Notes: generated by a model not told the origin, from the sequence alone. Counted from the stretch's first letter, positions 45,297 through 55,915 are shown. The stretch: DNA of 64,000 bases from Bacteroidetes bacterium SCGC AAA795-G10 (GCA_003130815.1 QFDA01000005.1:35342-99341); one strand, 5' to 3'. Made by a program: numbers and translations.

Positions 45297-45656
45297 ATGA
45301 AAGTTATCGATCGTTTTGGCTACTATCTAGGAGGTTTTTCTGTTGGCCTAATTTTTTTAGGATTTGTATTTAGCGGAAAAAAAACAAGCTGTAATTATGG
45401 TCCTTCAGCAAGAGTAAAAAATAATTTACTTCAAAAGAAAATTGCTTTTCCTCCGAGTGACAATAATAAAATATTTTTAAGTGATAGTCTTGTTAGATCA
45501 TTAATAAATGCTGGTGTAATAAACTTTTCTAAGAGTAATACAAAAAAGGATTCGTGTCGAACATATTTTATAGATTTAGATTTAGAAAATAATTTTTATT
45601 TGGAAATTGCAAATTGTCCTAAAACAATAAAAATAATTGACTTCAAATTGCATTAA
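45297..45656 (+). CDS. DUF4258-like small membrane protein
   Basis: 119 residues with one N-terminal transmembrane helix (about 8-26), then SCNYGPSARVKNNLL, a segment SLVRSLINAGVINFSKSN, and a short beta-rich end with cysteines (DSCRTYFI, EIANCPKT). I recall this pattern from Flavobacteriaceae DUF4258 proteins, usually next to proline dehydrogenase, as here. Function unknown. Its end overlaps the convergent proline dehydrogenase gene by 14 bases. Confidence 0.72.
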   Translation: MKVIDRFGYYLGGFSVGLIFLGFVFSGKKTSCNYGPSARVKNNLLQKKIAFPPSDNNKIFLSDSLVRSLINAGVINFSKSNTKKDSCRTYFIDLDLENNFYLEIANCPKTIKIIDFKLH

Positions 45657-46812
45657 ATTTTCTCCTTTTTATTTCCCTTTTTATAAGATTTATTTCTTTA
45701 GGTAACTGACTATTAATCGATGTGTTTTCCTCTGCCCTTCTTATTAAATAGGGAACCACTTTATTTATTGGACCATAAGGGACATATTTTACTACTTGAT
45801 ACCCCCTAGATGCTAGGTTAAATGTAATGTGATCAGCCATACCAAATAACTGCGAAAACCATATTTTTTTATAACCATTTGATATTTTATTTTCTTTCAT
45901 CCATTTAAGAATTTTTATGATACTTTTTTCGCAGTGAGTTCCAACAAAAAGATCACATTGTTCTATGTTTAGAAGTATTTTGTCTATAGCATTATTAAAA
46001 CTTAAATCGGTTAGATTTTTGTTTTCAAATATCGGTGTGGGGAGACCGTTTTTATAAGCCCTTTCATTTTCCTTTTCCATATAAGCACCCCTAACTAATT
46101 TGAATCCGAGCTTATATTTTTTTTTAATTGAATTTTGAATTAATGTATTTAAATATTTAAGACGATCTTTTCTATACATTTGAAGAGTTGTATAAATAAT
46201 AGTCTTTTCTTGATTGAATTTTTCCATTAAACCTTCTGCAATTTCATCAATTATGGGTTGAATCCAAGATTCTTCAGCGTCAATAAAAATTTTAACATTT
46301 TGACTAGCAGCGTGTTTACAACATGATTCGATTCTATTTATAGTTTTATTCCATATTTTTTTTTCTAATTGTGATAATGTAGTGCCTGAACTTTTTTTTT
46401 CAAAAAGATTAAACTTTCCTAGGCTCGATGCCTTAAATACAGTAAATGGTAATGCATCATCTTCATTAGTTATGTTAATAGTTTTTATAATAATCTTTAA
46501 ATTATTATCAAAATCATTTTCTGATTTATTCCCTTCCGAAGCATAATGCATGTAAGACTTTACATTCAATTTTTTTAATTTTTTCACAACTTGAATAGAA
46601 TCTTTTTCATCAATTCCAGCACAAAACTGTTTAAATACTGTTTTATTTAAAATACCTGATATCGGTAAATTAAGTTTTAATGACAATGAAATAATTTTTG
46701 TAAAAACTGAAACAAGAGTTCTACTTGAAATAAGTCTAAAAATTAATAGATTATTAAGAAGTTGTTTGTTTGACTTCAGTTTATATGCTATTTCGGTATT
46801 TTGAAAATTCAT
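45643..46812 (-). CDS. Proline dehydrogenase
   Basis: FAD enzyme (PutA N-domain type, monofunctional) that oxidises proline to pyrroline-5-carboxylate. 389 residues; barrel motifs KIFIDAEESWIQP, YTTLQMYRKDRL, GFKLVRGAYMEKEN, FVGTHCEKSI and the substrate-binding end QLFGMADHITF with YLIRRAEEN. The Arg-Arg in YLIRRAEEN binds the proline carboxylate. No P5C dehydrogenase gene is in the window, although the ALDH7 gene is 40 kb away. Confidence 0.93.
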   Translation of the reverse strand: MNFQNTEIAYKLKSNKQLLNNLLIFRLISSRTLVSVFTKIISLSLKLNLPISGILNKTVFKQFCAGIDEKDSIQVVKKLKKLNVKSYMHYASEGNKSENDFDNNLKIIIKTINITNEDDALPFTVFKASSLGKFNLFEKKSSGTTLSQLEKKIWNKTINRIESCCKHAASQNVKIFIDAEESWIQPIIDEIAEGLMEKFNQEKTIIYTTLQMYRKDRLKYLNTLIQNSIKKKYKLGFKLVRGAYMEKENERAYKNGLPTPIFENKNLTDLSFNNAIDKILLNIEQCDLFVGTHCEKSIIKILKWMKENKISNGYKKIWFSQLFGMADHITFNLASRGYQVVKYVPYGPINKVVPYLIRRAEENTSINSQLPKEINLIKREIKRRKFNAI

Positions 46813-46841
46813 TTAGAAAAAATATATCATAAAGGTTTACT

Positions 46842-47483
46842 TTAATTTTTGTCATTTAAAAGTGGTACAAAACGAAATTTACCAAAAGATTCTTTGTTAA
46901 ACTCTTTTTCTGCAATACGAGTAAATCTGAACATTTCTTGATCCTTCAATCCAACAGGAATTACTAATTTGCCTCCTATCTTTAACTGACTAAGAAGATT
47001 TTTAGGTACTTGAGATGCACCTGCGGTGACTAAAATCCGATCAAAAGGTGCATCATCGGGTAAGCCAAGAATACCGTCACCAAAAATCATTTTTTTTGGC
47101 CTTAAACCAAGGCTCTTAAATAATCTTTGAGTTTTTTTATATAACTTTTGTTGACGCTCAATTGTATAAATTTCTGAACTTAGTTCTAAAAGTATTGCAG
47201 TTTGGTAGCCTGAACCTGTACCTATTTCAAGAATTTTATTGTCTATTTCTATTTCTAATAATTGGGTTTGGAAAGCAACTGTAAAAGGCTGAGAAATTGT
47301 TTGATTTGAACTAATAGGATACGCCTGGTCTTCGTAAGAAAAATTTATAAGACTTTGGTCCATAAAATGTTGCCTTGGAACATTCCCAACTGCCTTGAGT
47401 ACACATTTCGAATCTATACCTTTACTTTTAAGAAGCTCAACTAAATGTCTTCTTAGGCCTTGATATTTTATTGAGTCTTCCAT
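46842..47483 (-). CDS. pcm: Protein-L-isoaspartate O-methyltransferase
   Basis: Repairs isoaspartyl residues in damaged proteins using SAM. 213 residues; VPRQHFMD, SNQTISQPFTVAFQTQLL, SAM motif LEIGTGSGYQTAILLEL and FDRILVTAGASQVPKNLL, GGKLVIPVG. Length normal. Downstream gap to the TsaC-like gene of 81 bases shows nothing distinct. Confidence 0.95.
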   Translation of the reverse strand: MEDSIKYQGLRRHLVELLKSKGIDSKCVLKAVGNVPRQHFMDQSLINFSYEDQAYPISSNQTISQPFTVAFQTQLLEIEIDNKILEIGTGSGYQTAILLELSSEIYTIERQQKLYKKTQRLFKSLGLRPKKMIFGDGILGLPDDAPFDRILVTAGASQVPKNLLSQLKIGGKLVIPVGLKDQEMFRFTRIAEKEFNKESFGKFRFVPLLNDKN

Positions 47484-47564
47484 TACTATAGAAATATTTT
47501 TTTATCTAGTCTTTCTCGAACGTATTAAAATGAAACATAGCACGCAAGTCAGTTACAAATTAAC

Positions 47565-48194
47565 TTAAAGATTTTTTGGAATATCACCTGCTCCTTTTCG
47601 AATAATTTCATAAGGAGCTTTAGTTAAATCAATCACAGTTGACGGAATATTTTTCCCATAACCATCTGAAAGCATGAGATCAATTTCTGAATTCCATTTT
47701 TCAAATAATATTTCAGGATCTGTGGTGTAATCCAAAATTTTATCAGGATCATGAATCGAGGTAGATACAATTGGTGAACTTAAAATTGAAAGCAATGATT
47801 TTAATATTGAATGGTTTGGTATTCTGACACCAACAGTTTTTCTTTTTTCAAATGGTTTAGGAAGCTTTTTTGCTGCTTCCATAATAAAAGCATATGGACC
47901 AGGTAACATGCTTTTAATAAATCTGAAAGTTTTTGAATCCATCGGTGATACAAACGATGACAATGAGCGAATATCACTAAATAAAAAACTTAAGGGTGCA
48001 TTCTCTAATTTTATCCCTTTTATTCTAGCAATATCCTTCAATCTTTCCTTTTGATTTGAAAGGCAGCCTAATGCATATACAGTGTCTGTTGGAAAAATTA
48101 TCATTCCACCATTTTCTAAAACTTCTTTTGCTTCGGTTATATATTTTGAATTTGGTTTTTTTGAATAAAAATTTCTCAGTTTATTTGATGACAT
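47565..48194 (-). CDS. Sua5/YciO/YrdC family threonylcarbamoyl-AMP synthase-like protein
   Basis: 209 residues of the YrdC fold: IIFPTDTVYALGCLS, KERLKDIARIKGI, LPGPYAFIMEA and KTVGVRIPNH, with SPIVSTSIHDPD. Expected reaction: threonylcarbamoyl-AMP from threonine, bicarbonate and ATP for t6A37, in step with TsaE. The shorter YciO branch is possible, and a second family member elsewhere cannot be excluded. The start overlaps the upstream helicase stop by one base. Confidence 0.85.
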   Translation of the reverse strand: MSSNKLRNFYSKKPNSKYITEAKEVLENGGMIIFPTDTVYALGCLSNQKERLKDIARIKGIKLENAPLSFLFSDIRSLSSFVSPMDSKTFRFIKSMLPGPYAFIMEAAKKLPKPFEKRKTVGVRIPNHSILKSLLSILSSPIVSTSIHDPDKILDYTTDPEILFEKWNSEIDLMLSDGYGKNIPSTVIDLTKAPYEIIRKGAGDIPKNL

Positions 48195-50515
48195 TATTTG
48201 ATTTTTAACTTTGCAAATCTCAGAAGAAGATTTTTAACTCCTGAGGATTGGAAATTAATAATTGCCTTTTTGTCACTTCCCTTGCCTTCAATATTGACAA
48301 CAGTTCCGTGACCAAAACGGGCGTGTTCTACACTCATTCCCTCTTTAATTTTTATTGAAATATCATTATCTGTTTTCAAATTTTCCTGTCTAATTTTACG
48401 TAATCTGCTTAACTGTTGAATACTCGGATTAGATATTTTGTTTTCACTAGTGTCACTAGAAATTTTTCTAGACTCCCGTTTTTGAAAAATTGATGTATCA
48501 ATTATGGGTTTAAAACTATAATTATTACTTATTTTAATGTGATTCACGTAATTTTTATCAATCTCGTCAATAAACCTACTGGGTTCAGCATCAATTAATT
48601 TCCCCCAACGATAACGAGAAAGGGTATATGACAAAAAAGCCCTTTTTTTAGCTCGAGTTAATGCAACATAAAACAATCTACGCTCTTCTTCTAATTCTGC
48701 TCTTGTATTTAGACTTAAAGCTGAAGGAAATAAATCTTCTTCTAAACCAACAACAAATACATACGGAAACTCAAGTCCTTTGGCAAGGTGAATAGTCATA
48801 AGTGAAACTTTATCTGAGTTTGCATCATCTTTATTGTCCAAGTCAGTTATCAATGCTACATCCTTTAAAAATTCGTCAAGATTTCCTGATGCATCTGAAA
48901 GTTCTTTCTGACCTTCGGTAAAATCACGAATACCATTTAGCAATTCTTCTATGTTTTCAATTCTTGAAATATTTTCAGGGGTAGCATCATTTTTTAGCTC
49001 CTTTAAAATTCCAATCTTTTTAATTATTAAATCTGTAATTTCAAATGCATCTAATAACTCATTTTCAATTTGAAAACGTTCAATAAGAGTAACAAAGTTT
49101 TCTAACTTATTGGTAGTTCCATGATTAATATTTAAGTTTATTTCTTTAGCTTTTTTAATGGCATCAAATAGAGTAATATTGTATTTTTTCGACGCAACTA
49201 TAAGTTTATTAATAGTAGTTTGACCTATACCTCGGGCAGGATAATTAATTATACGTTTAAGGCTTTCTTCATCTTTGTTATTAATAACTAATCTCAAATA
49301 AGCCATGACATCTTTTATTTCCTTACGCTGATAAAATGATAATCCCCCATATATTTTGTATGCAATTTCTCGTTTTCTCAGAGCGTCTTCTATAGCTCTA
49401 GACTGTGCATTGGTTCTATATAATACAACAAAATCGCTGTTTTTTAATTGTTCACGCATTTTAAATTCAAATATATTGGAGGCTACGTGACGGCCTTCAT
49501 CAGAATCTGTAGGTAATTGATTAATATCAATTAATGATCCCATTTCATTTGATGTCCATACGATCTTTTCAATTTTATTTTTGTTATGGCTTATAATTGA
49601 ATTTGCTGCATTAACAATATTTTTTGTCGACCTATAATTTTGTTCTAAACGGTAAAGCGTTACATCTGGATAGTCATTTTGAAAATTTAATATATTACTA
49701 ATGTTAGCACCTCTAAAGGCGTAGATGCTTTGTGCATCATCACCCACAACACAAATATTTTGATAACGATCAGCTAAAGCCCTAACAATTAAATATTGGG
49801 AATGATTTGTGTCTTGATATTCATCTACCAAAATATATCTAAACCGTTCTTGATATTTAGCGAGAACGTCAGGATAAAGGTTAAGCAGCTCATTTGTCTT
49901 TAAAAGCAGATCATCGAAATCCATGGCTCCAGCTTTAAAACATCTTGTAACATACTCTTTATATATTGCTCCTGTTTCAGGTCTTCGCATCATTTTGTCT
50001 GCTTCTTGTAATTCAGGATTATCATTGTAGGCGTTAACTGTAATAAGACTATTTTTAAATGAAGATATTCTAGTCCTTATTTGTTTATACTTGTATAGAT
50101 CTTTGTCAAGACCCATCTCCTTGATTATAGATGCAATTAATCTATCCGAGTCTTGAGTGTCATATATTGTGAAATTAGAGGGAAATCCAAGCTTTTCTGC
50201 TTCAGATCTTAACAACCGTGCAAAAACTGAATGAAAAGTACCCATCCAGAGATTTTTTGCTTCATTTTCACCCACAAGCTCCCCAATGCGGGATTTCATT
50301 TCTCTTGCAGCCTTATTAGTAAATGTTAAAGCTAAAATTGAGAACGAATCGACTCCTTGGGACATTAAGTAAGCAATTCTATATGTAAGTACTCGTGTTT
50401 TACCTGAACCCGCACCTGCTATTACAATAAGAGGGCCATCTTTATGTAAAGTGGGTTTCCTTTGGGCATCATTTAATGTATCTAAATTTATTTTAAGTTC
50501 GTTTTTCATAAACAT
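48194..50515 (-). CDS. UvrD/PcrA-type superfamily 1 DNA helicase
   Basis: 3'-5' DNA helicase of 773 residues for repair and replication restart. Motifs: Q motif LNDAQRKPT, Walker A GAGSGKTRVLTYR, TFTNKAAREMK, LVDEYQDTNHSQY, GDDAQSIYAFRGA, LEQNYRST and VSLMTIHLAKGLEFPYVF with YVALTRAKKRAFLS. The C-terminal end has the PcrA/UvrD-like Tudor piece GMSVEHARFGHGTVVNIEG. A Met two codons in (50509) is an equally good start. Confidence 0.93.
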   Translation of the reverse strand: MFMKNELKINLDTLNDAQRKPTLHKDGPLIVIAGAGSGKTRVLTYRIAYLMSQGVDSFSILALTFTNKAAREMKSRIGELVGENEAKNLWMGTFHSVFARLLRSEAEKLGFPSNFTIYDTQDSDRLIASIIKEMGLDKDLYKYKQIRTRISSFKNSLITVNAYNDNPELQEADKMMRRPETGAIYKEYVTRCFKAGAMDFDDLLLKTNELLNLYPDVLAKYQERFRYILVDEYQDTNHSQYLIVRALADRYQNICVVGDDAQSIYAFRGANISNILNFQNDYPDVTLYRLEQNYRSTKNIVNAANSIISHNKNKIEKIVWTSNEMGSLIDINQLPTDSDEGRHVASNIFEFKMREQLKNSDFVVLYRTNAQSRAIEDALRKREIAYKIYGGLSFYQRKEIKDVMAYLRLVINNKDEESLKRIINYPARGIGQTTINKLIVASKKYNITLFDAIKKAKEINLNINHGTTNKLENFVTLIERFQIENELLDAFEITDLIIKKIGILKELKNDATPENISRIENIEELLNGIRDFTEGQKELSDASGNLDEFLKDVALITDLDNKDDANSDKVSLMTIHLAKGLEFPYVFVVGLEEDLFPSALSLNTRAELEEERRLFYVALTRAKKRAFLSYTLSRYRWGKLIDAEPSRFIDEIDKNYVNHIKISNNYSFKPIIDTSIFQKRESRKISSDTSENKISNPSIQQLSRLRKIRQENLKTDNDISIKIKEGMSVEHARFGHGTVVNIEGKGSDKKAIINFQSSGVKNLLLRFAKLKIK

Positions 50516-50618
50516 TTAAAAATAACTATTTCGTTTATCTAGTTGACGAGTTTTACTTATTTATTATAAACATTGTATCTTCATATTTATACTGATCATA
50601 ATCAAAAAACACTTTCGA

Positions 50619-52718
50619 ATGAGTGAAAAACAAACATCCATTGAATATTTGAAAGGTGTTGGTCCTGAACGTGCTCGTCTTCTTAAAGAGGAACTTAAAA
50701 TAACAACCATTGATGATTTGTTACATTTTTTTCCAAATCGTTATATAGATAGGAGTCAGTTCCATCTAATAAATGAACTTCCAAAAAATAATTCTGAGGT
50801 TCAGATTAAGGGAAAAATTACTCAGATAGAGATTTTACAACAAAAAAAAGGTAAGAGAATGGTAGCACATTTTGAAGATACATCTGGAAAAATGGACTTG
50901 ATTTGGTTTAGGGGCTACAAATGGATAAGGGAAAATTTAAAACTTAACCAATCATATATAATCTTTGGAAGACTTAATTGGTTTAAAGGTTATGTTAGTA
51001 TGCCACATCCTGAAATGGAATTAGAAGTAAATTTTAATAAATCAATTAAGAAATTATTTTATCCAATATATCCATCAACTGAAAAATTAATCAGAAGCGG
51101 TATATCTCAGAGAGTAATTCAAAAGTTGGTCTTAAATTTGATTGAAATGGGTGGGAATTTTTTTTCGGAAACTTTACCAAAATATGTCCTAGATTATTAC
51201 AAACTAATTAATAAAAATGTTGCTTTAAAAGAAATACATTTTCCTACCTCTCAAAAAAAATTGAGCCAAGCACAAATTAGACTCAAATTTGAAGAATTGA
51301 CTTATATCCAATTGCAATTAATTCTAAAAAATCAAGAAAGGAAGAGGAAAATAAAGGGTTTTATATTTTCAGAAATTGGAAGCACACTGAAAAACTTTTA
51401 TAATCACCAATTACCATATCAATTAACCAATGCTCAAAAAAGAGTCATAAGGGAAATACGCGAGGATATGGGATCAGGGAGGCAAATGAATAGATTACTT
51501 CAGGGTGATGTTGGATCAGGAAAAACAATTGTTGCATTATTTGCAATTCTAATTGCAATTGAAAATAACTTTCAAGCTTGTTTTGTTGCACCTACAGAAA
51601 TTTTGGCTCAACAACATTTTAATTCTCTTCGAGAGTTATTATCAGATAGTAATATAAACCTTAATCTTCTTACAGGTAGTACGAAAGCAAAAGAACGAAA
51701 AATAATAAATCTAGGGCTTGAAAATGGAACTCTTCAGATACTTATTGGAACCCATGCTGTATTTGAGGAAAATGTTAGATTTAAAAATTTAGGGCTTGCT
51801 ATTATAGATGAACAACATCGTTTTGGAGTTGCACAAAGGGCAAAATTATGGTCAAAAAATACAACTCCTCCTCATATACTTGTAATGACTGCTACTCCTA
51901 TACCAAGAACACTTGCAATGAGTTTATATGGTGATTTAGATATTTCATTGATTGATGAAATGCCACCAGGAAGAAAACCCATAAAAACAATGCATAAATA
52001 TGATAATAATCGGCTTAAAGTTTTTCAGTTTATCAAAGAGAAAATTAAAGAAGGACAACAAATTTATGTTGTATATCCTTTAATAGAAGAATCTGAAAAA
52101 TTAGACTTTAAAGATTTAATGGATGGTTATGAAAGTCTTTCTCGAAGTTTTCCTATTCCAAAATTTCAAATAAGTATAGTTCATGGGAAAATGAAAGCTG
52201 ATGATAAAGCATACGAAGTGAAACGTTTTGCAGAAGGTAAAACTCAAATAATGGTAGCTACTACAGTAATTGAAGTTGGTGTAAATATTCCAAATGCATC
52301 TGTTATGATAATAGAAAGTGCAGAAAGATTTGGATTATCACAACTTCATCAACTCAGAGGGCGTGTTGGTAGGGGAAATGAACAGAGCTATTGTATTTTA
52401 ATGACTGGAAGTAAGTTATCAGATGAAAGTAAGATAAGAGTTCAAACAATGGTAAAAACAAACAATGGTTTTGAAATAGCTGAAGTCGATCTTAAACTTA
52501 GGGGACCTGGAAATATTCTTGGAACCCAGCAAAGTGGAATTTTACGACTTAAGATCGCTGACATCGTAAAGGATAATAAACTTCTTAAAATTGCACGAGA
52601 ACTAGCTAAGGAAATATTAAAAAAAGATCCAAAACTTGAAAACAGTGAGAATCAAATTATAAAAAGAAATCTTTCCAATCTACAATATGAATCAAATATT
52701 TGGAATTTAATAAGTTAA
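50619..52718 (+). CDS. recG: ATP-dependent DNA helicase RecG
   Basis: Branch-migration helicase for stalled forks and Holliday junctions. 699 residues: N-terminal wedge/OB domain (LKGVGPERARLLKEEL, IKGKITQIEILQQKKGKRM), Walker A LLQGDVGSGKTIVALFA, DEQHRFGVAQRAKLW, MTATPIPRTLAMSLYGD, then helicase C-domain VATTVIEVGVNIPNASVM and LHQLRGRVGRG. Length is normal. Confidence 0.97.
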   Translation: MSEKQTSIEYLKGVGPERARLLKEELKITTIDDLLHFFPNRYIDRSQFHLINELPKNNSEVQIKGKITQIEILQQKKGKRMVAHFEDTSGKMDLIWFRGYKWIRENLKLNQSYIIFGRLNWFKGYVSMPHPEMELEVNFNKSIKKLFYPIYPSTEKLIRSGISQRVIQKLVLNLIEMGGNFFSETLPKYVLDYYKLINKNVALKEIHFPTSQKKLSQAQIRLKFEELTYIQLQLILKNQERKRKIKGFIFSEIGSTLKNFYNHQLPYQLTNAQKRVIREIREDMGSGRQMNRLLQGDVGSGKTIVALFAILIAIENNFQACFVAPTEILAQQHFNSLRELLSDSNINLNLLTGSTKAKERKIINLGLENGTLQILIGTHAVFEENVRFKNLGLAIIDEQHRFGVAQRAKLWSKNTTPPHILVMTATPIPRTLAMSLYGDLDISLIDEMPPGRKPIKTMHKYDNNRLKVFQFIKEKIKEGQQIYVVYPLIEESEKLDFKDLMDGYESLSRSFPIPKFQISIVHGKMKADDKAYEVKRFAEGKTQIMVATTVIEVGVNIPNASVMIIESAERFGLSQLHQLRGRVGRGNEQSYCILMTGSKLSDESKIRVQTMVKTNNGFEIAEVDLKLRGPGNILGTQQSGILRLKIADIVKDNKLLKIARELAKEILKKDPKLENSENQIIKRNLSNLQYESNIWNLIS

Positions 52719-52737
52719 ATATGGGGAAAGAGATTCT

Positions 52738-52745
52738 TATATTTG
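52738..52745 (+). promoter_or_regulatory. -7 promoter element before pheT
   Basis: TATATTTG, an exact TAnnTTTG, lies 22 bases before the TTG start of pheT. No -33 TTG is found at the usual distance, so the match is suggestive only. Confidence 0.4.
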
Positions 52746-52767
52746 TATACAATTAAAAACTCATTAA

Positions 52768-55176
52768 TTGAAAATATCCTATAATTGGTTAAAACAATTC
52801 ATTGAAATAGACCTTCCGATTGAAGACATTTCTAATTTACTTACAAACATCGGCTTGGAAGTCGAACAAGTTGAAAAATATGAAAGTATAAAGGGTGGAT
52901 TAGAGGGTGTCTTGGTTGGTGAAATTGTAAAATGTGAAAAACATCCCAATGCTGACAGGCTAAAACTTACAAAAGTAGACGTAGGCAGTGAGAATTTACT
53001 TTCGATTGTTTGTGGTGCACCTAACGTTTCAAAAGGGCAAACCGTTCTTGTTGCAACAATTGGTTCTACACTCCACATGTATGATGGCTCAGTTTTAAAA
53101 ATAAAAAAAGGGAAAATTCGTGGAGAAATTAGTGAGGGCATGATTTGTGCTGAAGACGAACTTGGACTAAGTGATAATCATGAAGGCATTTTAGTTTTAG
53201 ATAAAAAATGCTCTCCTGGTACTCTAGCATCATCAATTTTTGACTTGGAACAAGATTACGTTTTTGATATTGGTCTTACACCCAATAGAGCCGATGCAAT
53301 GAGTCATATGGGCGTAGCTCGTGATTTAAAAGCGGTCTGTATTGTTAAGAATATTCCATATAAGTGGTCAATGCCAGATGTCTCTACATTTAAAATTGAT
53401 AACACAAAAAAAACAATAAAAGTAAATGTAAATGACACTGATCGCTGCTCACAATATTATGGACTCACCTTGACTAATGTTAAAGTTAAACCCTCTCCAA
53501 GTTGGTTAAAAGACCGTTTAAAAGCAATAGGAATATCTCCAAAAAATAATGTTGTAGACGTTACAAATTATGTACTTCATGAGTTAGGACAACCCTTACA
53601 TGCATTTGACGCTGATAAATTAGATAATAAAATCATTGTAAAAACCTGTAAAGAGAATACCACATTTATGACTTTAGACGGAATAAAACGTACTCTAAAT
53701 AAAGAGGATCTAATGATTTGTGACAATAGTCAGCCACATTGCATCGCAGGAATTTTTGGTGGGAAAGATTCTGGCGTAGAAAATAAAACAACAAATATAT
53801 TTTTAGAAAGCGCATTCTTTGACCCTGTAAGTATTCGTAAAACTGCAAAAAGACACGGCTTAAACACTGATGCTTCATTTCGTTTTGAAAGAGGTATAGA
53901 TCCTGAGATTGGTATAACTGCTTTAAAGCGAGCTGCAATTCTAATATCTGATCTGACAGGTGCAAAAATTTCAAGTGAAATTCAAAAGGTTAACCAAAAA
54001 TTAAATGTTGAATCAAAAATTTTCTTGCCATTCGAAAAATTGAATAAAATTATTGGTCAAAACTTAAGTAAAAAAACAATACGAAAAATTCTAGAGTCTT
54101 TAGAAATAAAAATTGAAAATGAATCTAAATCTGGGATGAATATTTCTATACCGAGATATAGAGTTGACGTGAAACGTACATATGATGTTATTGAAGAGAT
54201 TCTCCGAATTTATGGGTTTAATAACATAGTAGAAAAACCATTAAATTTTCAATCAGATGATTATTATAAATGGGATGAATCATACAAATTAGAGAGAGCT
54301 ATTTCAGAAAAATTAACTGGATTAGGTTTTACTGAAATTATTAACAATTCAATTTCGAGCCTGGATGAAACATCTGATTTTCATGATCCAGTAAAAATAA
54401 TTAATCCGCTTGGCAAAGATTTTTCTAATATGCGCCAATCTCTAATCTACAATTCAATAGAGGTTATTGCATATAATTTGAACAGACAAAACAATAGTTT
54501 AAAACTTTTTGAACTTGGTAAAATATACGGGAAGCATAATAACAAATATTTGGAGGAAAGGCGCTTATGTATTTCGATTGTAGGTGATGTTTTTCAAATG
54601 AATTGGAACATTCAACAATCACCTGATACCTTTTTTTACGGTAAAGGTTTAATAATTGATCTTTTTGAGAATTTCGGTTATAGCAATGTCAAGTTCAGTA
54701 ATGTAGATCATCCTGACTTTGACCTTGCGTGTGAACTTTCTTCACAAAATATAATACTTGGTTATTATGGTTTAATTTCAATGAAAAAAAGAGAAAAATA
54801 CAACATTGAAAAAGAGATTTATCTAGCTGATATTAATTGGTCAAGGTTTATAGAAAATTGCTTTGCAAAACCTTTATATATTAAAGATTTATCAAAATTT
54901 CCATCAATAAAGAGGGACTTTGCATTATTATTAAATAAAGAAATCACATTCGCCCAAATCGAAGAAATTTCTTTAAAAACAGAGCGAAAAATATTAAAGT
55001 CTGTTGAACTTTTCGATGTTTATGAAGGTGAAAACCTACCTGCTGGAAAAAAATCATATGGGATTAGTTTTAATTTTCAAGACAAAAACAGAACTTTAAC
55101 CGACAAACAGGTTGACAAAATAATGAAAAAATTAGAAATAAACTTTGTTGAAAATTTTAATGCAGAATTGCGTTGA
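52768..55176 (+). CDS. pheT: Phenylalanyl-tRNA synthetase beta subunit
   Basis: 802 residues with a TTG start (MKISYNWLKQFI), matching the family's usual N-terminus; no suitable ATG lies nearby. Domains: N-terminal tRNA-binding fold (about 40-150, GVLVGEIVKCEKHPNADRL), B3/B4 editing domain (about 200-395), B5 (about 400-475), catalytic-like core (about 480-690) and the anticodon-binding FDX-ACB domain at the end (SKFPSIKRDFALLLNKEI, SYGISFNFQDKNRTLTD). pheS is not in the window. Confidence 0.97.
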   Translation: MKISYNWLKQFIEIDLPIEDISNLLTNIGLEVEQVEKYESIKGGLEGVLVGEIVKCEKHPNADRLKLTKVDVGSENLLSIVCGAPNVSKGQTVLVATIGSTLHMYDGSVLKIKKGKIRGEISEGMICAEDELGLSDNHEGILVLDKKCSPGTLASSIFDLEQDYVFDIGLTPNRADAMSHMGVARDLKAVCIVKNIPYKWSMPDVSTFKIDNTKKTIKVNVNDTDRCSQYYGLTLTNVKVKPSPSWLKDRLKAIGISPKNNVVDVTNYVLHELGQPLHAFDADKLDNKIIVKTCKENTTFMTLDGIKRTLNKEDLMICDNSQPHCIAGIFGGKDSGVENKTTNIFLESAFFDPVSIRKTAKRHGLNTDASFRFERGIDPEIGITALKRAAILISDLTGAKISSEIQKVNQKLNVESKIFLPFEKLNKIIGQNLSKKTIRKILESLEIKIENESKSGMNISIPRYRVDVKRTYDVIEEILRIYGFNNIVEKPLNFQSDDYYKWDESYKLERAISEKLTGLGFTEIINNSISSLDETSDFHDPVKIINPLGKDFSNMRQSLIYNSIEVIAYNLNRQNNSLKLFELGKIYGKHNNKYLEERRLCISIVGDVFQMNWNIQQSPDTFFYGKGLIIDLFENFGYSNVKFSNVDHPDFDLACELSSQNIILGYYGLISMKKREKYNIEKEIYLADINWSRFIENCFAKPLYIKDLSKFPSIKRDFALLLNKEITFAQIEEISLKTERKILKSVELFDVYEGENLPAGKKSYGISFNFQDKNRTLTDKQVDKIMKKLEINFVENFNAELR

Positions 55177-55229
55177 TATTTTAAAATTGATTTAAATATT
55201 GTTATTTTTGTTATAAATGAAATTGACTT

Positions 55230-55910
55230 ATGAAGATGAAGCTTATCCAACGAACTAACATTGAATCTGCATTAAAGCAAAATCGAGAGAGCACCTACGA
55301 GGAACATAAAGCTAATCTTTCTAATTTTATTGATAGCTTGAGTATTAATACTATTAATAATTTTGATCTTAATAAACTATCTAAGAGTAGAATATATCAT
55401 ATTGATCATATAAAAAAAGTAAGTATTGATTATAGATTAAGATTTCTTGACATAAAATATTTTAAAAATAAACTTCCAATCGAAGCACTTAAACAAATAA
55501 AAAAGTTAGAAAAAAAGCATAAAACTAAACTTTCAGAATTTAAAATTATGGCTCCTTCTGTTCTTTTTAGATTAGAAAAAAAAGATGACCCTCTTCTATT
55601 TGTGCCTTTAGGAAATGAGTATTATTACTTAATTTATAAATGGGGAAACGACTTACATCCATTTCGTAAAGCGTTAATGTGGCCATTTAAAAATATTTGG
55701 AACTTACTTTTGGCTGTTCTTGCATTAAGTTGGGTTTTTACAGAATTGACACCACTATCACTATTTACAAAAAATCAGAACGATTCATCTTACTGGATGC
55801 TTTTATTTTTTATGTTTAAAGCTATCGCATCAATTGTTTTATATTTTGGATTTGCACTAGGCAAAAACTTTAATCCTGCTATCTGGGATAATCGCTATAA
55901 TAAGGCTTAA
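55230..55910 (+). CDS. Conserved membrane protein of unknown function
   Basis: 226 residues, function unknown. An N-terminal charged cytoplasmic part (1-150) contains YRLRFLDIKYFKNKLPIEA, FLFRLE-like LFRLEKKDDPLLF and YYLIYKWGNDLHPFRK. Two transmembrane helices follow (about 155-175 and 188-208) with GFALGKNFNPAIWDNRYN at the end. It is followed after five bases by a DUF2007 gene, probably in one unit downstream of pheT. I recall no characterised family. Confidence 0.68.
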   Translation: MKMKLIQRTNIESALKQNRESTYEEHKANLSNFIDSLSINTINNFDLNKLSKSRIYHIDHIKKVSIDYRLRFLDIKYFKNKLPIEALKQIKKLEKKHKTKLSEFKIMAPSVLFRLEKKDDPLLFVPLGNEYYYLIYKWGNDLHPFRKALMWPFKNIWNLLLAVLALSWVFTELTPLSLFTKNQNDSSYWMLLFFMFKAIASIVLYFGFALGKNFNPAIWDNRYNKA

Positions 55911-55915
55911 AAGTA

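Noticed and set aside
52719..52767. Leader-peptide attenuator before pheT
   Set aside because: I looked for Phe-rich short frames and a hairpin with a T-run before the TTG start; the 49-base gap holds neither.
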